Assembly: GCA_013396995.1 (NCBI GenBank)
Contig: VWZP01003889.1
Location: forward strand, 682,001-746,000
DNA length: 64,000 nt
Direction of reading: 5' to 3'
Source: Dicaeum eximium
Lineage: Eukaryota; Chordata; Aves; Passeriformes; Dicaeidae
Positions 22,545 through 35,170 of the stretch are shown one piece after another. The notes beneath the pieces were generated by a model. It saw nothing but the letters and a program-made list of their open reading frames with translations. It made no database searches and was not told the origin of the DNA. The position numbers and the translations under genes are program-made. Positions within the stretch are counted from its first letter, which is position 1. Each line of letters starts with the position of its first letter.

Positions 22545-25500
22545 GGTAGATGAAGAAAAACAGCTTGATTCCTGCAGAGATCATTCTGTATTTTCCTATA
22601 AAAATATAAAAACATACTGATGCTAATTCAAGATATCTGTGTATTCTGAATATTACTTTGAGAGGGTGTGTCTGGAAGGAGTGGAAATAGGTTTCCAGTT
22701 CTTTTTCCCTTTTTCTATCACTGGCACTGGCTGGTTATTATGGATGCTGTACTGCATTTGTGTTCTGTCCCAATTAACCTGCCACCTTCTCTAAATAAAG
22801 CTTGTACAAATGTTGCCATGTGTGACTACCAAATGTCACTGCACTTCAGCACACTCAACAGAGAGTTGGCTGTTTAATGTTTCCTTTATTATAGCATTAA
22901 ATTGATTATTTATACATTGATTATTAGAGCAATTTCATCAGTTTAATGCTGTAATAAACCTGGCACTGAGCAAAGTTTTAAACGTGTCAAAGTATAAAAA
23001 ATGTGCATATGGGTGTACCTTTCTAAATTGCAGGATTGTGAACCAGACAGAGAGAAAAAACTGAAAGCTATGTGTGACATTTAATGACCATATTAAAATG
23101 CCTAGTAATAAATGACAAGGTAATTAAGGTTGGAAAAAATGCCCCAACAAAAGTGGTTTAAGAAATTACAATAATGTTATGGAAGTAAAAGAACACATCC
23201 AACTTGTGGTGGAGGGATATCTGATTGTTCAAGTAAATAGATTATTAAGGTGCTCAATGTCTCATTTAAGTGTCTCCAGCTGTATAATGTAATGTATGAA
23301 CTGGCATGTCTGACCATTTTAAGAGCTGCAGAAAATTATAAACTCCATTGGGTGATGCAGAAATGTATCTGCAGGTGATGCAGGCACCAGGGATCCAGAA
23401 TAGATTAACGTGGATGAGGAAAAAAGGAAAGGAGGTTTTATGCAGTTGCTGCTTTGTGGAAAATCTGTGCCAGACCCAGATTACTGGAGAATCTAAACCC
23501 AGACCTAGGGGTTTATGTAGAGATAAGAACGTTATATTAAATGTAATTGTATATTATAAGATAAAACAAAATTAGGAGCTGTATATCCCACTCACATCCT
23601 TTGTTTCCTTCTGTATTTTAATTATCTGTTATTTGACATTCATGTTGCTCCTTGGCATGCATCATATACATTTTCAGACACAGCAGCTGGACTGTCCATC
23701 TTTATGAGTGAAAGCATTTGCACAAAGTTTTTCAGAAGACCACTGCTAAACCAAACTTCTCTCTCCAGGTGAATGCAGTAATACTTTATTGCACATCTCA
23801 AAATGCCTACAACAGGAAACTAAAATTCTGCTGGAGATCATAAATGTTAAAAACCCTGCTTTTATGATGAACTACAGTGCCCAAAGGAAAATACCCAGAG
23901 AATTTACCTGTTCTTTTCCTCCTCCCTCCTTCTACAACCTATTTGTCCTTCAGAAGCAGAGAGGGCTCAGCCACGAGCTCCTTAGCCTGTTAAAATGCAA
24001 GAGATACACACCACAAAGGCTTTTTGATGGATAGCTCAGGAAGGAGATAATCTGGGTACCTAATTTGTTTCTATAGCAATTAGTTTTAAAAAATGCATAA
24101 ACCATTAAGGCTAAAATTTTCTCAATATAATTGCTCTTAAACAAGCCAAAAATTATCCTGCCTAGTTGATTCTCTTGACATCTTTGCAGCTGGATTCCTC
24201 TCTCATTCAGCATTAAGGGTTCAATTTGGAGCAGCTGATGGTGGGAGTGTGGGAATTGTCCTGACTCCCTCCCCCTCAGCCGTCCTCAGCCCTCCTGCCC
24301 CCACCATCAGCTCTGCAGTGGGATTTTGGAAAGCATGAATCCTGCTATGTTTGAGGTATGTGGCCTTCTAAGAGCTCTTGTAGCAGTGTGAGTGATCCTC
24401 CAAAGCCCATGAAGTCAGCAGGTACCTTGCAGTTGTCTTCAGTGGGTTTGGATCAGACTCTTCCTGCTCTCCTGTCCTAACATCCCTGCCCTAGTCTGGT
24501 GCAAATTCTACAGTGGCAGCACAGAAGGAACCACGTTGGTCTGATTACAAAATGCTGGGAAAATGCTACTAAAGAGTTCTTTTATTTCCTTTGAGAGGAG
24601 AAAATTACCTATTGCAGTTGTAAAAGTGCTTTTCTCATCATCAGAATGTGCTCAAGGGGATCAGAGGTTTCTGGGTTTGTGATCTGTGCACGAGTGAAGC
24701 CAATGCAGTCTGACAGAGATTTTGAGCAGTGGCAGACAGAGTGTTGTCCTCTCCTGCAGGTACCTGATGTGAGGCAGTAGCTTCCAGTGTGGCCTCTTCT
24801 GTCCTGTAGTGCCATGTGCATGCTCCTTCTGCCAGAATGAAAATACTGCATGTGGGACTCCAGGTCTTGCTCACCCATTTGTGAACAGCCCCTAAGGAGG
24901 AGTGGGAAGGGTTATTAATGTTTCAGCCAGTTTAGTCTGACTTGTTCACAGTCTCCCTAATCCATTTCTAACCCTGGTGAAGCACAGCTCTTCCAACCTG
25001 AAAGATCAAGCTCTGTGTCCAGTGAAATTGCAAAGATAACTATTCCCCCAAGCTAAGTTTACGTCATAAATTTCAAAATGTATCACACATTTACTTTTCA
25101 TATTTTACATTATGGCATAAAAAGAACACAGCCTGGGCTGTGAACACTGGGGCTTCTGGTTCCCCATGTGTGAGGCAGAGGAACAGGCACACAGTGATAT
25201 GAAAATGCACAGAAGAGGGGTGATGTGTTTACCTTAAACACTTCAATGTATTGGCATAATGCCTGTTCCTGCTGTACTGACAGAGTTTTTGTGAGGGTGA
25301 GGGCAAAGGGAGTAAGCAAAATAAACTGTCTGCATTATACATATAGTTAAATAATTGTTTGTATTGATTCTCAGAGCATTCATGTTCAGCAGAAGTGGAG
25401 TATGCTACCATTGTGGATTGCATTCTATTTTATCAGAAGTTGGAGGAAAAAAAAGCAGGAGAAACCTTCCTACTCCCAGCTGAGCATCTCCTGGGTGCCT

Positions 25501-28500
25501 GGTGAGACTGGGGTGTGGGAGGGAAGCTGAACACACTGACATGGGCTCCAGGGATGATTTCATCCTTGCTAAAGACAAGGTTGAGTGCTGTGTGGAACAG
25601 TAAATGTTTAACAAGAGAGGAGGAGGAATAAACAATTATCACGGTAATTAAGTGGCCCAGAAAAAGCCTTACTGGACCTTACTCCATCTTTTTCTTTCAG
25701 TGGCTGCCTTGTCTCATCCCATGTCTGTTGTGGTTGTTGCCAGTCTCATTCCTCTTAGTTTTGAAATAGTTTTGAAATTTTACAATAGACTTGATGAAAA
25801 ACAAAAGAGAACTGTGTCACTTCCCTCCCTCCTGCTGTTGCCCACACTTCCCTCGTTACTACTGAGGAGTCAGGTCCTTCGCCACCCTGATGGAAGAGCT
25901 TCTGTGTGACTGCTTTGATTTTCCATCTCCACGCTCCTCAGTACCTTGGGGTTTTTTGAGAGACTGTATTTGTCAGCTCCCATGAATGGGAGTTACCAGA
26001 AAGAATAACCAGAAATGAAAATGTCCATATTCTGGGGGAAAATCTGCTCCTGCACTCATCACCCATGGAAAAAAATGACCTCTAGCTGTATCTGCAATGG
26101 TGAATCACGTGGGCTGTTTAAATCAATCCATTCTGCAGGCTACATGTGTCTGAGGACATTTCTTCAGAATGAGTAAGAAAAGGTTTTCTGGATTCATTAG
26201 GTAAATTAATCCACCAGTGCTTCACCTCCAAATGCAAGCAAACCCCTTTTCTTGGTGTCTATAGAGACATTTCTGCCTGTGAGAGATTGAAATGCTGCCT
26301 CTTCCAGAGATTGAAGGTCTCTGACAGCAGCAATCAGTGGTATAAAAAATGAAGAATGGTTTTCAAGACTCATCCATCCCTAAGCTTCTCTCAGTGACAT
26401 CCCTGCTCCCTCTTTAGGAAGCATCTCTTGATGAACACATTTTTTCTCCTGCTGTTGACAGCTCTGTTTTCTGCCAAATTTTTACTTTCAGGAAACTTAC
26501 TTGTATATTATTTTGAGCTCTTAAACCTTGATGAAAACCAATCAGATAACCTGATGCTCCCTTATTTGATGAGCATTCCAAATATGTAGCCTCCTGCTTT
26601 ATTCATGTCTAGTCCTCTCACGAACTGATGCCATGAGCCAAGTTCCCTGGGAATTATGGCCAGCTTGTCCCAAATTCTGTTCAACTTCAGAGGATTGACT
26701 GCAATGATTTCCTGGAGCCACATGGGCTCGGGGTAAGCTCTTATCTTGACACTGGCCAGTTCAGAAAAGCAAAGTAGCCAGATTATCAGTGGGATGTCAG
26801 GGATTTTTGGTCAGGCTGGGAATCACCAGAGGACTCTGTGTCCTGCTGCCTGAGAGAGCTGTCCTCAGAGAAGGGGTGGAGGGAGGGCAGTAACAGGATT
26901 TGTCCTGTCTGTAACAGGAATTTTGAAAGGAGCTCCCTGAAGACAGCCTAGTTTGCATGTCAGTCTATATCAGCCTATAATTTTTATGGCTTAGATTTGT
27001 ATTGAGAGGTGTTTGCAGGTGAGTGAGGTCTTATGTACAACAGGGATGTGTAAATACAGCTTGGTAATGTGCAGTAAAATTCAGTATTTATTTTAAAAAG
27101 AAAAATGACAGAGATAATTGGGGTAAGTTCCCCCACTCACATTTGAATGGTATTTTTATCAGCTTTTGGTATCCCTGAGGTTTTGCTTTGCTGAGTAAGT
27201 CTTTGAGAGCACTGACACTTCAGGAAGCAATATGGGTTGTCAGGGTTTAATGTAGGAGGAGACATTGTTCTGTCCTTCTCTTTGTGCCCCTTAGTTACCC
27301 TACTCTCATTTACCAAGTAAGTAGACTTGAATTAAAAAAACTTGGGGTGAAAAGATGAGGAGATTTAAAAGATGAGATTAGAATCTAGAGATGTCTAGAG
27401 AATACACTTCTGAGGGCAGGAGATACCTTCTGTTCCTATGCCTTAGAGAACCTGGTGGAGAGGTGACATATTCAGAGATGCTCATAATTCTTTCTGAGAA
27501 GCTGGAGAAGGAAAATCAGGTGGTGGTTTAATTGTGAGTAGTTTGTTGACCCTGGCATGTGATTTATCTGTAGAAGACCCCATCTGTATCAGTGAACATA
27601 CAACATTTCTATGCAGCATCCTCAAGATGGGAGACAAACACCAAACAATATGGCATTAAATTGAGAAAAACAGTGCAAGGAGCAGCTTATAGGCCATAAA
27701 GCTTGTTTAAAATATTCTAATAGATGCCTGGAATAAACACCTTGTTAAAAGAAAAAAAAAAAGTTTGTTTAGAAGGAAAAAAAACCTCAGCCATTCAGGT
27801 AAAAGAGCATTGTGAAAGATGCTACTGGGAGTAATAAAGATGTACCTTAAAATGTGAATAATATATAAGAATGGGAGGGAAAAAAAATTCTGGTAACTGA
27901 AATGTAAAGGACAGCAGCTGGGTCGGAAGAAATTGCAAGACATGGTTTCCTGAAGGCCTAAGGGCCTCATCAGATGGAAACTTCCCAAATCCTGGGGAGG
28001 CAGGAGCCTGCAGGATGCCCGGGGGCTGGGGGAGCAGTGCAGGAAGGGATGGGAGGGAGAATCATGGGCAGGGGCAATGAATCTGCACAAGAGTTCAAGG
28101 CAGAGATGGGACGTGCTGAGGCCCCAGCAGAAATGTTTTTAAAGCAAATCAATAAAATTTACAGTTACAAATTGCCGGGCTCAGACGCCTGTGCCCTAAA
28201 GCTCTCAGAGGATCCGGAGTGTGAGGCTGATGAAGTATTCCTGGCAGGATGGAGTGTTTAAATACATCTCAGCAGCAGAGAGCAGAGAGGCAAACCATGC
28301 CAATCTTTAAATCCAATAAGGAGCGGGGTGGAAGCCTCAGTTCTGCATCCAACATGGAAACAGGAAAGAAAGGGAGGGAAAGACTCATGGTTTGGGATGA
28401 TATTTTGGGAAAGAGCTGCCAAGAATTTTGCAGAAACCCCCTCTGCCCTGGGAGCCAAGGCAAGTGCACAGGAATGTGCTGCCATGCACCACTTGTGGAT

Positions 28501-31500
28501 TTTCTAGCAAAGTCCTTTACCAAATTCTCTTATTGACCTGAACTTCAATGTCATAGAAGAGTTAGTAATAAAACTGCATAAAAGATGAGAAGTAAAGGTG
28601 GGAACTAATAATTTAGTTATTCCAGGCAAAACAGCGTTGGAATGTGTTTGAGATGTTCATAAACAAAGGAAAAAGAGGAGAAAACTTATACAAACTTGCT
28701 TTGTTCTGACAAGCCCAAAGGTGGCTGCCAGCAGGCACAGAAGGATCCTGCAGTCCTGCATGGCTGGGCAGTAAAAATGCAATGAAATGCAGCAGCAATA
28801 ATGCAAACCAATGCACAGAGGAGAGAAATTGTTCTGGTTTTGTTCATGGCAGGCACTACTACTGTGCAAGGGAGACATCATGGAATCATCAGCAGCAAGA
28901 AGGCCAACTAAAGCATTAGGGATTATAGAGGGGCACAAAGAATAAAAGAGAAAACATTATTATGCAGTTGTAGAAACCAGATTTTAGAAAGCCATCCAAA
29001 AATCTTGAACACCGTGTGTATTGCTATGCAACCTCAAAAAAGGTGAGATAGAACTAGAAACACTGGTAGTCAAAAACTGTGAATATTTACTTTATAAATA
29101 TGATGCACAAAACAAGTAAAGCTCTCTCTTCTCAACATCTAAATCTTGAGGCCTGAGTCACTAAAGATTTGATTAAATGTTTCCAAGAGAATATATCAGA
29201 ATTGACTTGCACCATGAGTAAAAATGTATGTCAGTTGATATAACTCTTATTAAATTAAGTGAAAATTCAGGGAAAGTTGGTCTAAGAGCACTGAATATTT
29301 TTCCAGAGAGAAATCACGCAATTTTAGCCAAAACACATTTTTGGGTTAGTGCATTTTTTCCCCAAATGTTCCACCAAACAGGCATGAAGGTTGTGCTGAG
29401 GTGATCCATGGCAGGTGAGTGGGGAGAGCTGGCACAGCTGGCATTGCACAAAGATCTTGGTCAGAGGTGAAAGGAAGGACTTGGTTTGAGAGGTGCTGTA
29501 ACCTGCCCACTGGGGCATTTTCCCATCACCTCCTCATGGTCTAGCACCCTTTTCCTTGCTGTTTTTTCCCCCCAAACACTTTTTCAGCTCCTGCTAAGTC
29601 AGGCACATGCCAAGTGGTCCAGTGCTGCTGCTCCCTGGAGCGTCACCGTTAGGGGATCTAATCCCTGTGTAACATCACAGTAAATGTCAAACTACTTCAC
29701 TGACATCCAAGGATGTTCCCAGTGTCATTTCCACACCTTTCAACACTGTGCTGTGCTAAAGCCTGACTTTTGTGTCAAAATAAAACAGGAATACAAAAGC
29801 AGCAGAGTAATCATTGTTCTATACAACGGCAGATGAGGCAACTGAAGTTAATTAAATTTAGCTTTAATTAAAGTTTATATAAGCCAATAAAAATCTAGGT
29901 TATAAAACACTGTTTAACACCAGGATTTTTTTTAAAATTTTTTTTATTTTGTTGATTTACATGGCATACCATGAAGGCATCCTCAGAAGGAAGGGCATAC
30001 TTAGAAGGAATCCTCAGTCCTGGCATGGAATTATAAGATAAACTACACATAGATGAGGCAAATTAGAAGTTAATACAGCATTGAATAATTTGAAATGTTT
30101 TCCATTCTGTAAAAATAGAACTGAAAAATGCTAAAGCATGCTCTAAACTGCCTCTTTCATCATGCTGTTAATACATTATTAGAGTAAAGTGGTAATTTTT
30201 CAAGTCCTTTAATGAATAGCACCTAACATTATGGAGCAATAAATGAATTGAGGAAAACAAGATATAGAACCAAAGACTTTTCAAATGAACAATAAAAGGT
30301 CAGTTCATAATGCAAGTAAAAGGAAAATAGATGTGGTCTGTGGCATTTGGACAAAATATAAACACCTAGAAATGTGAAGTGCCATTGATTGGCCAGGACT
30401 CTTGAACTGAAGCCCTGCTGAAAGAGAAGTTAGAAAGAATTCTATTGCTGTCCTGTTGCTATTCAGCATCACCCAGGGTGCCTAAAACCCCAGTAAGGGA
30501 TGTCTCAGAGCAGGTGGCCTGACAGATAAATAGCTTGGGAGTCAAATTTCCAACCTCAGCAGCTCAGCAAGTCCTCCTCACAAAGTGTTTCTGTTCCTCA
30601 CTTCAGGATCCGAGTGTCTTAAATGGATTTAAGCACTTATTTACCTCTCAAACTAATGAGGGACCTGATGTTTTCCAGACAAAACAGGCATTTCCATCAT
30701 TCCAGTTTTTAATAGTGGTTGACTTGCAGAGTTATGGTGAGATGGGTTTGACTTGGAAGTGCAACATGGGTGGGAATTCAGCTTCTCAATTAAGAAAACA
30801 GTTGTGTGACTGGGCACTTCTGTCCAGCTGAAAATGTATATAATTTTACAACACTTGAGGTAAAAAATCACTGTATGACATAATTTATTTCTTACTGCTG
30901 AGAAAATGAGGGGAAAGTGTCCAGTTTACCCTTTACATGAATCCTAAGAATGAAAATTGAAAAATTACTGAAGATGAGGGACAAAAAAGAAGACTGAAGA
31001 GTTTTATTTATTTTATTTTACACGTGCTGAAAAAGAGCTGTTGGAAGGTTTTGCTCTTAAAACCAGGATTCTTTTATTTTGTGCTGCTTTTTGCTGGGAG
31101 CTCCTCCATGGTTGCTTAATTAAAGAAAATTACAAGTTGAGCCTGGGAGGAAATGCATCCTGTGTTCTCCTTCCATATCCATGTGTGTTCTCCTGATTTG
31201 TACCCAAGGACAAGAACTGGAACCCAGCAAGAGTCCTGCAGGTGAGTGGGTGACTTAACCTGTCTGCACTGAAGGGAGAGGAGGCTGTGGAATTGCTGCC
31301 TTTGTGTAGATGTGTATTTATACTTGTCAAGAAAGAGAGGAGTGCATTTCACAAAAGGTGCTTCAGGGGAAATGGAGTCTGCTATTTTGTAGCCTGTAAG
31401 ATTGAAGCATTTGGGTTGTGTTATTGCAACTGGATACATATAGAAAATCAAGGATTTTTGCCATTGGATCAAAATTGAAAAAAAAAAAACAACCAAAAAA

Positions 31501-33272
31501 AACCCCAAACCACCGTATATTAAGTTATTTTAAGCAATCATTAAAAGTCTCATGTATTTCTTAACCATGGGACAATGGTTGTAATTCCTTCATATCTGTG
31601 CCATGAGAAAATTCTACAGCTTCCTACAAAAATTCAAAGAATACTCACAAGACTCTTGACTTCTGTCCTCTTCTCCTCAGTTTCTCAGGGAAAGGCCTGG
31701 CTATAAAAATTTCCATATTTTATTGTTGGCTTCCTATCTAAGTACAGTTCTGAGGCTGAAAATAGGCTGTCTGAAGACAGTAACCTGCTCAAAAGTTGTA
31801 CAATCATTGAAAGATCTTTTTTAATAAATTTTTTTCTTCCCAGAAATAGAATAGAAGTCTGTGATTCTGTGAAATTTTAAGATGATTCTTATAGTTCAGG
31901 GTGGCAATCAGTCATAAAATGGCCTTCAAACATTCCCTCCCTCCCTGCAAGGCAGGCTGGATGAGACTGATCTCTCTGTGCACAGCTGAGAAATGCCCAG
32001 CTAAATTAAACTGTCTTTTGTAAATGTAACTCAAGGATGCAGGCAGAGCACATCTGAAATTGCCTAACAAAACTAGAAAGTGGGAGCATGAGAGGGAAGT
32101 GAACCTCAAAAAGACCAGTGGTTTCCATGGATTGTTCAAACCCCTGATTTTCTGTATAGAACCATTCTCAGAAATGTCTCTCAACCTGCATAAGAAAACC
32201 AAATAATTAAATGACATGTTTTAAAGGCTTTACATACCCTTAGAACTCTTTGCAGAATAAGATTATGTGTGTGGAAACCTAAATTCAGTCCCAGCAATAA
32301 GTTCCCTACTGCATCCAGTTCGTGCTCAATTCTTTCACATACAACCTTGGGGAGATTTCTAATGCAGAAACTGCAAACTCTTGTGAATTACAAATCTTTT
32401 CTTTATTCTCCTGCTCATTTAAAATATTCTCTCAAGCAGTTCATAATGTTTATTTGGTTTTGTTTTGATTATTAAAGTTTCTAACATTTCAATACATTAG
32501 AGAATGGGTAAAGCTGTTTTCTCAGTGCAGTGAGACAGCATAAATTAAATGAGATGTGGAAAGTTTATCTTTTGCTTTGTGAATCTGTTCATTTGCAATG
32601 GCTGAATTAGTTCATTTTGCATGTTGATAGAATGTCTTGTTCAATCTTGGAAACCACACACAGTATCTTTTTTTCATTTATGGAAGGTGGCTTGTGCTGT
32701 GCACACCATTAGTTTGAGGGGAAGATGGTATTGTCACAGGGAAAGGGACAGGGACTGATTCTGGTTTGGCTTCCCTTTGGATTGTACATTTGTATACATC
32801 TGCCTGAGGAATTGCTCTGGATTTTTACTGCAATTCATAAAATAAGACAGTGAATCTATTTGCTGATTTCTTATGATTCTCTGAATACCTTCCCCCTCTG
32901 AATGATTCTTCTATATTTTAGGTCCCTTTCTGGCTCTCCTTGACTGGCTCTTCCACTTTTATTTTGCATCAGATTTGACTCTTATTTTTTATATTCCTAC
33001 CCAGGATCCTCCAGAAATGCACCTCTTCACATTTCCCCTGAGTTTGCTTGAGTCAGTCATTACCAAAATAGAAATATTTCTACTGGGTCTTTGGAGGGCT
33101 TCTGAGAACTGTGATGTGCAAAACATAGGTAGAAAGAAAAAAAATATTCTTTATTTAAACTACAAAATTACTTATTTAATTAAGTTTGACCTAGTTGGGT
33201 TGTTACCCTTTTTGTTTAATATCTCTATATATGTCTTCAATTGTATATATCCCCATAAATAAATATATTTTG
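22545..33272. other. Gene-free interval
   Basis: No coding gene, RNA gene or recognised transposon. An ATTA-rich stretch lies at 22870-22960. A G-rich patch with clustered CpGs occupies 27990-28220, and the short AT-rich inverted repeat TTAATTAAA/TTTAATTAA is at 29848-29871. A possible but unconvincing CR1 tail (GTGATTCTGTGA) lies near 31858. The rest is unremarkable AT-rich sequence. Confidence 0.65.
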
Positions 33273-33280
33273 TCTATCTA

Positions 33281-33330
<50 letters not shown>
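33273..33330. repeat. (TATC)n tetranucleotide microsatellite
   Basis: About 12 perfect TATC units at 33281-33330, preceded by an interrupted TCTATCTA stretch. The length suggests a polymorphic STR. Confidence 0.97.
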
Positions 33331-33710
33331 CTATTTATTTGATCTACTCAGTGTTATTATCTGTGTCAAATGTGAGCAGTTGTATTTGCTGTTGCAAAGA
33401 AAGTGTTTTACAGTTTTCCTGATGCCCTTTGCCTTTGTTTCTTGCTTTATAAAGCCCTTTGAAGCTGAGAACTGCATCATCCTCTCCGACCTCCTGACAC
33501 AAAATTTATTGACAGCCTACCTGAAGGAAAGGCTGATGGATAACAAGAACAGGAGGAGGTGTAAGTTTGATGCATGACTTGGGTCTCAAAAGCCTATTAT
33601 CAGTCCAGCAATTGCCTTTGTCCATCTGAGTTATTCAGGAATCATGTCAGTCCTGTCCTTTCCTCAAAAAGAATAAATCTGTCCTAATAAATCGAATAAG
33701 TTTGTGTTGT

Positions 33711-33751
33711 GGGCTGGGAGGTGGGGCTGGGCCAGCTGGGGCAGGGCTGGG
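33711..33751 (+). other. G-quadruplex motif, seven G-runs
   Basis: Runs of three to four G at 33711, 33716, 33723, 33729, 33738, 33744 and 33749. All loops are 2-6 nt, which meets the usual G3+ N1-7 definition several times over. Confidence 0.8.
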
Positions 33752-35149
33752 TCACAGGGAGGAAAAGGTGACCTTGGCAGCTTTTGGTCTCCAGTCTCAT
33801 GCTCCCCCTTAAGTGCTTCTGTACTTGTCATAGGTGTTTTACACAGGCTTTGAAGACAAATCACAATTCCCACAACTTTCTAGAAGATAGTTCTGATGGA
33901 GGCTTGTGCCAGTCCTAACAGGAATACTCACGGATTTCTTTTTTGATTTTCAACAGAATCTAATTCTAATTTAAAAGCTTAAATATAAAAAAACAATCAC
34001 TTGACAATTTAAAGAATACAGCATGAGGGACCAAAACCTCTGATTTCTGTATTTCTGAGGGATCTCTCCTCACCAGGATGTCTAAACTCTTGCTCCTTAT
34101 TCACATTTCTTTCCCACTGACTCTTGAATTATTTTTCATTAGTTATTGTAACTTCATGGCAATACCTGGAATTTGTTATTTGTTGGCTTATTTCTCTGTC
34201 TCTCTTCACTTGAGTTTCTTGTAAAGGTTTACAGAAGCAGCCCCAATCAGAATCTGATTTAATCAGCCTGCATGCAGAAACCACACCTGTAGGCACAAAA
34301 TTTTCTTTCTGATCAGCCAGTTGAGGACTATACTTCCAAAGATACCATTCATATTTTTGGGCCTTCCCACCTAACATCTATTTTTATAAAGAAAATTTTA
34401 AAGGTCAGTTGCTGCAGCCTTTTTTAACCAGCCTCCCTAAAGGCCCTAAATGCCTCAGATGACCCTCAGCCCTAAGACATGCTTGAAAAGAGAGATGTCA
34501 AACACTGATGGAGCCTTTGAACCACACTTGCTGTCTGAAAGCCAGGAGTTAACCTTGAGGTACATTCTGAAATTTGTTATTCTGTTTCAATTATTTTACT
34601 AAAGGGCAAAATAATTTAACCAGAAAATGTGGAGAAGGTATTTTTTCATCCCAAGGATGGCTGGACATGGGAGCAGGAGAGCTCTTGGAGCCAAGAGCTG
34701 GTGGAGTCTCCTTCCCAGGGCAAGCCCCTGCTGCAGGCAGAGCTGCCAGGTACCAGCTGAAATTACTCTGTGCTGCTGGCACATCTGAGAGACATGAACA
34801 ATCTGTTAGATTTTTTGTCTCCTTCCTCCCCTCAGAGAGGTCTCTGCATTTCTAGAGCCAGCTGTGTCCCTCAAGACCAAAGCAAGGCAAGTCCTGTGGC
34901 AGCTCCTCTGTGATTTAATGAGCCACTTCCAGGCCACTGATGCCAGGGCACTGCTTCTTATTTCCAGTGTCACTGTGAGGAGGAACAAAGCAAAATATTG
35001 CTGTATTTGTGACTTGCAGAACACTGAATTAGCAACCCAAGGGCAGCAGAAGAGGTTGTTCATAGAGATTTTGAGATACTGCTCTGCAAGGGTAGGCAGG
35101 GAGCTGTCACCTGGAAAAGGTGGAGCTGCTGTGCCTGGGCCATGCCTGT

Positions 35150-35170
35150 CCCTGTCCCTGTCCCAGTCCC
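35150..35170 (-). repeat. C3N3 hexanucleotide repeat; minus-strand G-quadruplex motif
   Basis: Four CCC runs at 35150, 35156, 35162 and 35168 with loops TGT, TGT and AGT. The minus strand is therefore a canonical four-tract G-quadruplex with 3-nt loops. It derives from a short CCCTGT-type tandem repeat. Confidence 0.85.

Noticed and set aside
24319..24354. Pyrimidine tract, AG, short segment and GTATGT donor resembling an exon
   Set aside because: The frame open from the acceptor hits a stop quickly, and the segment has no composition shift. Such patterns are common by chance.
28021..28074. G-rich run that looks like a G-quadruplex
   Set aside because: The gaps between usable G-runs (13 and 8 nt) exceed the usual 7-nt loop limit.
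29848..29871. TTAATTAAA/TTTAATTAA inverted repeat
   Set aside because: Arms are only A and T and 9 bp long, so this is expected by chance in AT-rich DNA.
31230..31250. CAG|GTGAGT consensus donor (also seen near 27017 and 29414)
   Set aside because: No convincing exon precedes any of the three; isolated donors of this form occur by chance.
31855..31875. GTCTGTGATTCTGTGA resembles the CR1 terminal repeat
   Set aside because: The upstream 60 bases align only loosely with the CR1 3' end (a GATCTTT and a TTCCC), so a CR1 call is not supported.
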